Shown: piece after piece, positions 14,879 to 22,080 of the stretch
Layout of the letters: the number at the start of each line of letters is the position of its first letter
Numbering within the stretch: position 1 is the first letter of the stretch
Source of the DNA: an uncultured Nocardioides sp.
GTDB taxonomy: Bacteria > Actinomycetota > Actinomycetes > Propionibacteriales > Nocardioidaceae
Length of the DNA stretch: 22,411 nucleotides
NCBI RefSeq assembly: GCF_946885725.1
Contig: NZ_CAMPGZ010000047.1
Location: 1-22,411 of the forward strand
Direction of reading: 5' to 3'
Program-made: the position numbers and the translations under genes
The notes under the pieces: generated by a model
Database searches by the model: none
Told to the model about the DNA's origin: nothing
The model's input: the letters and a program-made list of their open reading frames with translations, nothing else

Positions 14879-15679
14879 TCAGCGGCGACGGCGGCCGACG
14901 CGGGCGAGCTCGCGGCCGAACGCCTCGCTGACCCGCTCGCCCATCACCACCTCGAACGCGCCGACGAGGGCGTCGGTGGCGAGCTGGCGGACCTCGTCGA
15001 GCGAGGCCTGCACCTGCGGCCACCGGTCCTGTGGCTGGCCGGCCTCGGCGAACGGCGCCCAGACCCGCGACAGGAACAGGTCGAGGTAGAGCTTGGCGAC
15101 GCCCTCGGCATGCTTGCGCAGCTGGGCGACGACGTCGAGCGCCTCGTCGGCGGTGAGGCCCAGCGTGGCCACGGCGTGCTCGCCGGCGCGGATCAGCCGG
15201 GGCGCGAGCTCCTCGAAGTGCTCGTCGTCGACCTGCCGCAGCAGGCCGAGCTTGATCGCGCGGTCGAGCAGCTCGGCCGCGCCGGCGAGGTCCTCGCCGA
15301 CCTTGAACCGTTCCGCCAGTCCGGTCAGGTCGACGATCGCCCCCTCGGCGTCGCCGAACATCGTGCGCACCGACCGGGTGAACCGCAGCAGGTCGGCGTC
15401 GGAGCGGCCGCCCTCGTCCAGCATCCGCGCGATGCTGTTGAGCTTGAACCCCTCGCTCTGGAGGTCCTGGATCAGCTGGAGCCGGTCGACATGGCGCTGC
15501 CCGTAGTAGCCGGTCCGCCCGCGCACGACGGGCGGCGGGAGCAGCTTGCGCGACTGGTACGACCGCAGCGACCGGACGGTGATGCCGGTGCGGCGGGAGA
15601 GCTCCTCGATGACGAACTCGTCGTCCCGGGGCTGCTCGAGCTCCTCGAGCTGCTCCGTGTCGTCCGTCTGGTCCGTCAC
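14879..15679 (-). CDS. MerR-family transcriptional regulator
   Basis: A 266-residue DNA-binding regulator. The winged helix-turn-helix is clear at about residues 22-90: FVIEELSRRTGITVRSLRSYQ, KLLPPPVVRGRTGYYGQRHVDRL, LQSEGFKLNSIARMLD. The C-terminal 170 residues are helical (dimerisation and sensing) with no Cys metal site and no B12-binding motif, so a small-molecule or protein signal is likely but unknown. The GTG at 15679 was chosen because TAGGGT (15687-15692) lies seven bases upstream, fitting a leaderless message, and the longer frame would cross the divergent promoter. It is divergent from the large membrane protein gene, with repeated TGT-ACA half-sites between them, so it probably controls itself and that gene set. 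Confidence 0.9.
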   Translation of the reverse strand: MTDQTDDTEQLEELEQPRDDEFVIEELSRRTGITVRSLRSYQSRKLLPPPVVRGRTGYYGQRHVDRLQLIQDLQSEGFKLNSIARMLDEGGRSDADLLRFTRSVRTMFGDAEGAIVDLTGLAERFKVGEDLAGAAELLDRAIKLGLLRQVDDEHFEELAPRLIRAGEHAVATLGLTADEALDVVAQLRKHAEGVAKLYLDLFLSRVWAPFAEAGQPQDRWPQVQASLDEVRQLATDALVGAFEVVMGERVSEAFGRELARVGRRRR

Positions 15680-15686
15680 GTCGCCG

Positions 15687-15692
15687 ACCCTA
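15687..15692 (-). promoter_or_regulatory. Probable -10 box for leaderless merR
   Basis: On the minus strand TAGGGT ends seven bases before the GTG start. The -35 region would fall in the operator-like repeats at 15703-15740. Confidence 0.5.
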
Positions 15693-15702
15693 ACCCTTGC
15701 GC

Positions 15703-15740
15703 ATGTGACACTCGATGATGTTACATAAAAAGATGTCACG
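15703..15740. promoter_or_regulatory. Likely MerR operator with overlapping plus-strand promoter
   Basis: Three related half-sites follow each other: ATGTGACA (15703-15710), TGTTACAT (15719-15726) and ATGTCACG (15733-15740). The first two form an inverted repeat (seven of eight bases) with an eight-base spacer. The site overlaps a plus-strand promoter: TTGCGC (15697-15702), an 18-base spacer and TTACAT (15721-15726), which ends six bases before the ATG at 15733. Long -35/-10 spacers spanned by a palindrome are typical of MerR control. Confidence 0.6.
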
Positions 15741-17577
15741 TTTTTCGGAGCTCGTGCTCGCGGCCGGACCGGTCGAGCGACCCGCCGGCGCCGCACCGCT
15801 CGACCAGGTGCTGATCGCGACCGGCAGCGCCGCGATCCTGTGCCTCGCCCTCGGAGCGCTGGTCCTCGCGCACCGCCGCGGCCAGGTCACCGTGCTGGCC
15901 GCCGCGGCCGACCGCTTGGAGCGGTCACGGTGGACCGGCGGCCTGGCCGGGTGGGCGGTGCTGCCGCTGATGACCGCCATGGTCTCGCTGGTCACGGCGC
16001 TGCTCGGCATGTACTGGGACATCGCGCTGCACATCGCCGTCGGCCGCGACGAGGGCCCGCTGGCGAACATCGCGCACTACCCGATCATGTTCGGGCTCTA
16101 CGGCATCTCGGCCTCGGGCGTGCTGGCCTGCGCACTCCCCCGCGGCGACGAGGCCGGGCCGGCGGCCATCCGGCTCACCCGGACCTGGCGCGCCCCGGTC
16201 GGCGGCGTGCTGCTGACGCTCGCGGGCTCCTACGCACTTCTCGGCTTCCCACTCGACGACATCTGGCACCGGATCTTCGGCCAGGACGTCACGCTCTGGG
16301 GCCCGACCCACCTCATGCTCATCGGCGGCGCCGGGCTGTCGCTGGTCGCGATGGCGATCCTGTTCCAGGAGGGCCGCAACGGCCTTACCGCATCCGCATC
16401 CGCGGCCGGGGAGCGCCCGGTGCGCCGCTACGTGCTGCAGTCGTTCCTCGCCGGCGGGCTGCTCATCGGGATGTCGGTGTTCCAGGCGGAGTTCGACTTC
16501 GGTGTGCCGCAGTTCCGGCTCGTGCTGCAACCGCTGCTGATCGCGTCCGCCGCGGCGTTCTCTTTGGTGTTCGCCCGACTGTGGGTCGGCCGCGGCGGCG
16601 CGCTGGCGGCGGTCGGCTTCTACCTGCTCGTCCGCGGCGGCGTCGGCGTCGTCGTCGGCCCCGTGCTCGGCGAGCTGTGGGCGACGGTGCCGCTGTACGT
16701 CGCCGAGGCGGTGCTCGTCGAGGTCGCCGCGGTGTGGTTCGCGCGCCACCCGCTCCGGCTGGGCGCGGTCGCCGGTGGGCTGGTCGGCACGGCCGGCTTC
16801 GCCGCGGAGTACCTCTGGACCCAGGTCGCGTTCCCCCTGCCCTGGACCTCCGACGTGCTGCCCGAGGGCCTGCCGATGGCGCTCGCGGGCGGCCTCGCCG
16901 GAGGACTGCTCGGCGGCCTGCTCGTCCGCGGGCTGCGGCACGACCTGCCCTCCCGCCGTACGACGCTGGCGCTGTTCGCGGGCTCGCTGGCGGCCATCGC
17001 GGCAACGACGACCAACGGCCTGGTCGAGGCGGTGCCCGACGACCTCACCGCGACGCTCGACGTGACCGACGAGGTCGGCCGTGGTGCGGACGCAGAGGCG
17101 CGTGTGGAGGTGACGTTCGACCGGCCGCCCGCACAGGACGCGCCCGCGTGGCTCACCGTCACCGCCTGGCAGGGCGGCGAGTCGAGGGCGCTGCGCGTCG
17201 TGCACCTCGAGCGCGTCGACGAGACGACGTACCGCACCCCCACCCGCGTCCCCGTCGGCGGCTCGTGGAAGACGCTGGTGCGGATCCAGGACGGTCGCGA
17301 CATCGGCGGCGTCCGGGTCTTCCTCCCGCGCGACACCGCGATCGACGAGCCGGAGGTGCCCGCGGTCGACGGGACGCGCCCGGCCGTCGACGAGAAGCTG
17401 ATCCTGCAGCGCGAGCTCGACGACGACGCACCCCTCTGGCTCTGGACCGCGGCCGGGCTGGTGGTGCTGGCCTGCTCGGTGGCGCTGGCGATCGGGCTCG
17501 GCTGGGGCGTGCGCCGCTTCGCCGAACAGGGGGCGACCCCGACAGTGGCAAACGACCGCGAGGAGGTGTCGGCGTGA
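15733..17577 (+). CDS. Large polytopic membrane protein of unknown function
   Basis: A 614-residue membrane protein with roughly ten to twelve hydrophobic helices in the first 430 residues, then an extracytoplasmic beta-rich domain (about 435-565) and a last helix (about 570-592). I know no function for it. Helix-edge acidic and histidine residues stand out: MYWDIALHI (D96, H100), NIAHYP (H115), LDDIWHRIFGQD (D175, D176, H179, D185) and LWGPTHLML (H193). They could bind metal or haem. The outer domain holds VPVGGSWKTLVRIQDGRD, reminiscent of CopC/YtkA-like folds. The ATG at 15733 fits a leaderless message; ATGs at 15715 and 15718 lie in the promoter. Its stop overlaps the next start by four bases. 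It is probably controlled by the divergent MerR protein. Confidence 0.8.
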   Translation: MSRFSELVLAAGPVERPAGAAPLDQVLIATGSAAILCLALGALVLAHRRGQVTVLAAAADRLERSRWTGGLAGWAVLPLMTAMVSLVTALLGMYWDIALHIAVGRDEGPLANIAHYPIMFGLYGISASGVLACALPRGDEAGPAAIRLTRTWRAPVGGVLLTLAGSYALLGFPLDDIWHRIFGQDVTLWGPTHLMLIGGAGLSLVAMAILFQEGRNGLTASASAAGERPVRRYVLQSFLAGGLLIGMSVFQAEFDFGVPQFRLVLQPLLIASAAAFSLVFARLWVGRGGALAAVGFYLLVRGGVGVVVGPVLGELWATVPLYVAEAVLVEVAAVWFARHPLRLGAVAGGLVGTAGFAAEYLWTQVAFPLPWTSDVLPEGLPMALAGGLAGGLLGGLLVRGLRHDLPSRRTTLALFAGSLAAIAATTTNGLVEAVPDDLTATLDVTDEVGRGADAEARVEVTFDRPPAQDAPAWLTVTAWQGGESRALRVVHLERVDETTYRTPTRVPVGGSWKTLVRIQDGRDIGGVRVFLPRDTAIDEPEVPAVDGTRPAVDEKLILQRELDDDAPLWLWTAAGLVVLACSVALAIGLGWGVRRFAEQGATPTVANDREEVSA

Positions 17578-17723
17578 CCGGGGTCGTCGTACCGCCCGTC
17601 CTGCACCTCGGTCCGCTGCACGGCGTGGAATGGGTGTTCGTGCTGCTGCTCGCGTTCGGGCCGCTGCTCGCCGCCGTCGCCGTTGTGCTGATCGTCCGGC
17701 GCCGCGAGGAGACGCACGGCTAG
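17574..17723 (+). CDS. 49-residue single-helix membrane protein
   Basis: A short gene starting with GTG inside the preceding gene's stop (GTGA overlap) and served by an AGGAGGTG ribosome site, so it is translationally coupled. The product has one transmembrane helix, WVFVLLLAFGPLLAAVAVVL (about residues 20-39), then RRREETHG on the cytoplasmic side. It is likely a small subunit or stabiliser of the 614-residue membrane protein. No named family is recognised. Confidence 0.75.
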   Translation: MTGVVVPPVLHLGPLHGVEWVFVLLLAFGPLLAAVAVVLIVRRREETHG

Positions 17724-17733
17724 TCTCCCCCGC

Positions 17734-19080
17734 ATGTCGGTGACGGTCCTCCCGCGGTCGGTGCGCGTCGGCTACGGGATGGGCTCGGTCGCCACCGGCG
17801 CGTTCGGCACGGTGCCGGGGCTGCTGCTCCTGCCCTACCTCACCGACACGCTCGGCGTCGCGGCCGCCGCGGCCGGCGTGATCGTGTTCCTGCCGAAGGC
17901 CTGGGACGTGCTGCTCAACCCGGTCGCGGGGCGGATCAGCGACCGGCACGTGTCGCCGCTCGGCCCGCGCCGGCCGTTCCTGCTCCGGGCCGGGATCGCG
18001 CTCGCGGTGTGCTTCGCGCTGCTGTTCGCCGGGCCGTCGTTCGGGTCGGTCACCGCCGACGCGACGTACGTCGTGGTCGCGTTCCTCGCCTGCGCGACGG
18101 CGTACGCATTCTTCCAGGTGCCGTTCGTCGCGATGCCCGCGGAGATCACCGACGACTACGACGAGCGCACCCGGCTGCTGTCCTGGCGCGTCGCCCTGCT
18201 GGCGCTGGCGATCCTGGTCAGCGGCGCGCTGTCGCCGGCGATCCGCGACGCCATCGGCGGCCGCGACGGCTACCGCGCGATGGGCGTCTTCGTCGCGCTG
18301 CTGATCCTGGTCGGCACGGTCGGCGCGTACGTCGGCACGCGGCGCGCGCCGGTCGGCGCGGTCGTGGCCGCCGGCGGGTCCCTGGTCGACCAGCTCCGGA
18401 TCGTGTCGGGTTCGCGCGACTTCCGGCTGCTGATCACGACGTTCGTGGTGCAGGCGCTGGCGACCGGGGCGATGCTCGCGGGCGTCGACTACGTCGCCCG
18501 GCACGTGCTGGAGCGGTCGGGCGCCGCCACGATCCTCTTCGTCTGCTTCGTCGGCCCGGCGCTGCTGCTGACGCCGGTGTGGGCGCGGTTCGGCGAGCGC
18601 GCCGGGAAGAAGCGCGGGTACGTCGCCGCCTCGCTGGTGCTGGCGACCGGCGCGCTGATGCTGGTCGGAGCGCAGGCGTTCCCGCCGGCGCTGGTGTACG
18701 TCGCGACCGGACTTGTCGGCGTCGGGTACGCCGGCGCGCAGGTGTTCCCGATGTCGATGCTGCCGGACGTCGCCGCGGTCGACGCAGCCCGGTCGGGCGA
18801 GAACCGGGCGGGCGTGTTCACCGGGGTGTGGACCGCGGGCGAGACGCTCGGCCTCGCGCTCGGTCCCGGGGTGTTCGGGCTCCTGCTGGCGCTGGGCGGG
18901 TACGTGTCGTCGACCACCGCTGACGCCGTACAGCCGGGTTCGGCGGTCACCGCGATCACCCTCGGCTTCTCGGTGCTCCCGGCGGCGCTGACGTTGCTCA
19001 GCCTGCTGTGGCTGAGCCGCTACTCGCTCACCGCCGCCGACGTGGCGGCGGCCCATCGCGACCCGACGGAGGTTCCGTGA
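17734..19080 (+). CDS. GPH-type sugar:cation symporter family transporter (MFS)
   Basis: A 448-residue transporter with about twelve helices. The start GYGMGSVATGAFGTVPGLLLLPYLTD and the loop WDVLLNPVAGRISDR (about residues 57-71, the GPH form of the MFS loop 2-3 motif), followed by GPRRPFLL and PAEITDDYDERTRLLSWR, place it in the glycoside-pentoside-hexuronide family (MFS_2). Members bring in sugars with sodium or protons; some carry lipids or other solutes. The substrate is not evident. The ATG follows the stop of the 49-residue gene by ten bases; TAGTCT (17721-17726) may also serve as its own -10 box. Its stop overlaps the next gene's GTG start, so transporter and decarboxylase are coupled. 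Confidence 0.88.
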   Translation: MSVTVLPRSVRVGYGMGSVATGAFGTVPGLLLLPYLTDTLGVAAAAAGVIVFLPKAWDVLLNPVAGRISDRHVSPLGPRRPFLLRAGIALAVCFALLFAGPSFGSVTADATYVVVAFLACATAYAFFQVPFVAMPAEITDDYDERTRLLSWRVALLALAILVSGALSPAIRDAIGGRDGYRAMGVFVALLILVGTVGAYVGTRRAPVGAVVAAGGSLVDQLRIVSGSRDFRLLITTFVVQALATGAMLAGVDYVARHVLERSGAATILFVCFVGPALLLTPVWARFGERAGKKRGYVAASLVLATGALMLVGAQAFPPALVYVATGLVGVGYAGAQVFPMSMLPDVAAVDAARSGENRAGVFTGVWTAGETLGLALGPGVFGLLLALGGYVSSTTADAVQPGSAVTAITLGFSVLPAALTLLSLLWLSRYSLTAADVAAAHRDPTEVP

Positions 19081-20519
19081 ACGACGTGCTGGCGCGACTC
19101 GAGCAGTTGCGCGCCCACGACCTGCCGACGCACGGCGGCCGGACGCTGGCCTACGTCTACGACAGCGGGCTCGCCGAGGCGGACGAGGTCGGGCGGCGGG
19201 CGCTGGCGGCGTTCGGCAGCAGCAACGGCCTGGACCCGACGGCGTTCCCGAGCCTGCTGGCGATGGAGAACGAGCTCGTCGGCCTGGCCGCCGACCTGCT
19301 CGACGGGCCGGAGTCGACGGTCGGGTCGGTGACGTCGGGCGGCACCGAGTCGATCCTGCTGGCGGTGCAGTCCGCGCGCGACGCCCACCCGGAGATCGCC
19401 GAGCCGTCGATGGTGCTGCCGTCGACGATCCACGCGGCGTTCCTGAAGGCCGCGCACTACTTCGGCGTGCGGCCGGTGGTGGTGCCGGTGCGCTCCGACT
19501 TCCGGGCGAACCCGGACGCGATGACCGCGGTGATCGACGACACGACCGTGCTCGTCGCGGTGAGCGCTCCGTCGTACGCGCACGGGGTCATCGACCCGGT
19601 CCCGGCCGTCGCCGCGGCCGCCGCTGCGCGTGGGGTGCGCTGCCACGTCGACGCGTGCATCGGTGGGTGGGTGCTGCCGTTCGCGGCGCGGGTCGGCCGC
19701 GACGTACCGCCGTGGACGTTCGCCGTCGACGGGGTCACGAGCATCTCGGTGGACCTGCACAAGTACGCCTACACGCCCAAGGGCGCCTCGGTCCTGCTGC
19801 ACCGCACGCCGGAGCTGCGGCGGCCGCAGTTCTTCGCGCGCGCCGACTGGCCGGGCTACACGATGCTGAACTCCACGACGCAGTCCACGCGCTCCGGCGG
19901 CCCGCTCGCGGCGGCGTGGGCCGTGGTGCGGACGATCGGGCTGGAGGGGTACGACGCCCTCACCGAGCAGGTCCTCGACGGCATGGACCGGCTGCTCGCG
20001 GGGCTGCGCGAGGTGCCGGCGCTGCGCGTCGTGGCCGCGCCCGACTCGACGCTGGTCGCGCTGGAGACCGACGGGTCGTGCGACGTGTTCACGATCGCCG
20101 ACGAGATGAAGGCGGCCGGGTGGTACGTCCAACCGCAGCTCACCCACGCCGGCCACCCGCCCAACCTGCACCTCACGCTGTCGGCCGCGACCGCCGCGCA
20201 CGTCGAGGAGTTCCTGACCGCGCTGGCGGCGGCCGTCGACGTCGCGGTCGCGCGCGGACCGGTGGCGGTCGACCCGGGGGTGGCCGACTTCGTCCGCGCG
20301 CTCGACCCTTCCGCGCTGTCCGACGACGACTTCGACGGCCTGCTCGCAGCCGCTGGGCTCCACGGGCCGGGCGGGGCCGGGGCACCCGCCCTGCCGGACC
20401 GGATGGCCGAGGTCAACGCCCTGCTCGACGTGGCGTCGCCGGCTTTGCGCGAGGCGATCCTCGTGGCGTTCCTGGACCGGTTGGCGCGCCCGGTGCGGGG
20501 CCCGGTCGGCGAGCTGTAA
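19077..20519 (+). CDS. PLP-dependent group II decarboxylase / sphingosine-phosphate-lyase-like enzyme
   Basis: A 480-residue fold-type I PLP enzyme. The PLP lysine is K229 in SVDLHKYAYTPKGASVLL; the cofactor aspartate is D192 in HVDACIGGWVLPF; GSVTSGGTESILLAV is the phosphate-binding region. These patterns fit the pyridoxal-dependent decarboxylase family, closest in style to sphingosine-1-phosphate lyase-like proteins (TSGGTESI, GYTMLNST). The substrate may be an amino acid or a phosphorylated amino alcohol. About 90 residues after the catalytic core are helical. GTG at 19077 overlaps the transporter stop and is preceded by GGAGG. Being coupled to the transporter gene suggests that the enzyme acts on the imported compound or makes an exported one. 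Confidence 0.87.
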   Translation: MNDVLARLEQLRAHDLPTHGGRTLAYVYDSGLAEADEVGRRALAAFGSSNGLDPTAFPSLLAMENELVGLAADLLDGPESTVGSVTSGGTESILLAVQSARDAHPEIAEPSMVLPSTIHAAFLKAAHYFGVRPVVVPVRSDFRANPDAMTAVIDDTTVLVAVSAPSYAHGVIDPVPAVAAAAAARGVRCHVDACIGGWVLPFAARVGRDVPPWTFAVDGVTSISVDLHKYAYTPKGASVLLHRTPELRRPQFFARADWPGYTMLNSTTQSTRSGGPLAAAWAVVRTIGLEGYDALTEQVLDGMDRLLAGLREVPALRVVAAPDSTLVALETDGSCDVFTIADEMKAAGWYVQPQLTHAGHPPNLHLTLSAATAAHVEEFLTALAAAVDVAVARGPVAVDPGVADFVRALDPSALSDDDFDGLLAAAGLHGPGGAGAPALPDRMAEVNALLDVASPALREAILVAFLDRLARPVRGPVGEL

Positions 20520-20525
20520 CGCGGG

Positions 20526-20573
20526 GTTATGGACGCTCAACAGGGGAAATGCCGCACGCAAGGCGTCCATAAC
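20526..20573. terminator. Inverted repeat between the decarboxylase gene and ung
   Basis: Perfect 11-base arms (20526-20536 and 20563-20573, arm GTTATGGACGC) enclose 26 bases. It begins six bases after the decarboxylase stop. The layout is like the repeats at 13151 and 14804 but the sequence differs. No T tract follows; it is a likely hairpin terminator or a separate palindromic repeat type. Confidence 0.55.
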
Positions 20574-20600
20574 GCGTGGGAAGTGCCGGGCGGCGTCCGC

Positions 20601-20606
20601 TACCGT
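20601..20606 (+). promoter_or_regulatory. Possible -10 box of ung
   Basis: TACCGT ends eight bases before the GTG at 20615. Together with the hairpin upstream it suggests that ung has its own promoter. Confidence 0.35.
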
Positions 20607-20614
20607 GACCGCCC

Positions 20615-21307
20615 GTGAGCGCGCTGGCCGGACTCGTGGACCGAGGACTCGTCGCGCCCGACTGGGCCGAGGCCTTGTCGCCGGTGGACGAGCAGATCGA
20701 GCGGATGGGCAGGTTCCTGCGCGAGGAGCTCGCGGCGGGCCGCAAGTACCTCCCGCACGGCGACCACATCCTCCGCGCGTTCAGCCGTCCGCTGCGCGAC
20801 GTGAAGGTGCTGATCGTCGGCCAGGATCCCTACCCCACCCCGGGTCATCCGGTCGGCCTGTCGTTCAGCGTGGCTCCCGACGTACGACCGCTGCCCAAGA
20901 GCCTGGTCAACATCTACAAGGAGCTGATCGCCGACCTCGGCGTGCCTCCGCCGTCGAACGGCGACCTCAGCCCGTGGTTCGAGCAGGGCGTCATGCTGCT
21001 CAACCGGTGCCTGACGGTCGCACCCGGCGCGCCGGCGAGCCACCGCGGGCGCGGTTGGGAGACGGTGACCGAGCGGGCGATCGAGGCGTTCGTCGCGCGC
21101 GGCGGCCCGCGAGCCGCGATCTTGTGGGGCCGCGACGCGCAGGGCCTCAAGCCGCTGCTGGCCGCCGGCGACGTGCCGTGGGTGGAGTCGCCGCACCCGT
21201 CGCCGCTGTCGGCGTCGCGCGGGTTCTTCGGGTCGCGCCCGTTCAGCCGGGTGAACGCGCTGCTCGAGCAGCAGGGCGGTACGGAGATCGACTGGCGCCT
21301 GCCGTAG
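20615..21307 (+). CDS. ung: Uracil-DNA glycosylase (family 1)
   Basis: A 230-residue base-excision repair enzyme that removes uracil from DNA. The water-activating motif is [18 protein letters not shown] with D71; Pro takes the place of the His in GQDPYH, as in other actinobacterial Ung proteins. [22 protein letters not shown] follows, and the DNA-intercalating loop [17 protein letters not shown] holds H194. The length is normal for the family. GTG at 20615 gives the expected N-terminus; a GTG at 20605 is out of frame with it. The gene stands alone between two hairpins. Confidence 0.97.
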   Translation: MSALAGLVDRGLVAPDWAEALSPVDEQIERMGRFLREELAAGRKYLPHGDHILRAFSRPLRDVKVLIVGQDPYPTPGHPVGLSFSVAPDVRPLPKSLVNIYKELIADLGVPPPSNGDLSPWFEQGVMLLNRCLTVAPGAPASHRGRGWETVTERAIEAFVARGGPRAAILWGRDAQGLKPLLAAGDVPWVESPHPSPLSASRGFFGSRPFSRVNALLEQQGGTEIDWRLP

Positions 21308-21308
21308 C

Positions 21309-21370
21309 ACAACGATTCGTCTGCGATCCGCCCGTGTGAATCACCCCGTAAACCGCAGACGAATCGTTGT
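21309..21370. terminator. Long perfect inverted repeat between ung and the response regulator
   Basis: Seventeen-base perfect arms (21309-21325 and 21354-21370, arm ACAACGATTCGTCTGCG) surround 28 bases. It starts two bases after the ung stop, and its last base is the last base of the convergent regulator's TGA. The arms share CGATTCGTC with repeat copy 1, which has the same relation to a minus-strand stop codon. It is probably a two-way terminator. Confidence 0.7.
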
Positions 21371-22080
21371 CATCCGACCCAGCGATAACGACGTTCCGGG
21401 CGGCCGGCGCGGCCGTAGCGCAGGGACACCTCGGCGTGACCGGTGGTCACGAGGTGCTCGAGGTAGCGGCGAACGGACACCCGGGCGAGGCCGACCGCCT
21501 CGGCGCACTCGGTGGCGCTGAGGGTCTCGCCGTCGTCGAGCGTGGCGGACTTCAGCGCGGAGCCGACGAGCTGGAGGGTCTGGACGGTGAGGCCCTTGGG
21601 CAGCTCGGCGTCGGTGGGGCGGCGAGCAGTGGCAGCGGCGCCGAACAGCGCGTCGACCTCGCGCTGGGCCATCTCCCCCGAGCCGGACTCGGCGGACTGC
21701 ACGGACCGGCGGCGGCGCTGGAAGTCGGTGAGGCGCTCGCGCATGGCGTCGGCGGTGAACGGCTTGATGAGGTACTGCACGGCTCCCCCGCGGAACGCCT
21801 CCTGCACCGTTTCCAGGTCGCGCGCGGCACTGACGACGAGGACGTCGACCGGGTCTGCCTCGGCGCGCAGCGCGCGCAGCACCTCGAGCCCGGTCATGTC
21901 GGGCAGGTAGATGTCGAGCAGCACCAGGTCCGGTTGCAGACGTCGTACGGCGTCGAGCGCCTCGGCCCCGGTGCGCACCTCGCCGACGACCTCGAACCCC
22001 GGAACCCGCTCGACGAACTTGCGGTGCACGCGCGCGACCATGAAGTCGTCGTCGACGACCAGCACGCGCAACGCGGTCAC
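21370..22080 (-). CDS. CitB/DcuR-type response regulator
   Basis: A 236-residue two-component regulator. The receiver domain has the acidic pocket VVDDDFMVARVHR (D10-D12), the phosphoacceptor D56 in LVLLDIYLPDMTG and K106 in YLIKPF. A linker follows, then a DNA-binding end with TLSATECAEAVGLARVSVRRYLEHL, a helix-turn-helix of the kind found in CitB/DcuR/DctR regulators of di- and tricarboxylate uptake. GTG at 22080 overlaps the kinase stop by four bases (GTGA), so it is translated together with the kinase. The target genes are not in this window. Confidence 0.93.
   Translation of the reverse strand: MTALRVLVVDDDFMVARVHRKFVERVPGFEVVGEVRTGAEALDAVRRLQPDLVLLDIYLPDMTGLEVLRALRAEADPVDVLVVSAARDLETVQEAFRGGAVQYLIKPFTADAMRERLTDFQRRRRSVQSAESGSGEMAQREVDALFGAAATARRPTDAELPKGLTVQTLQLVGSALKSATLDDGETLSATECAEAVGLARVSVRRYLEHLVTTGHAEVSLRYGRAGRPERRYRWVG

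Noticed and set aside
15925..19056. A 1043-codon open frame on the minus strand
   Set aside because: It is antisense to the large membrane protein and transporter genes, and its product (Arg/Gln/His/Glu-rich) has no domain. The genes on the other strand show clear membrane helices and family motifs.
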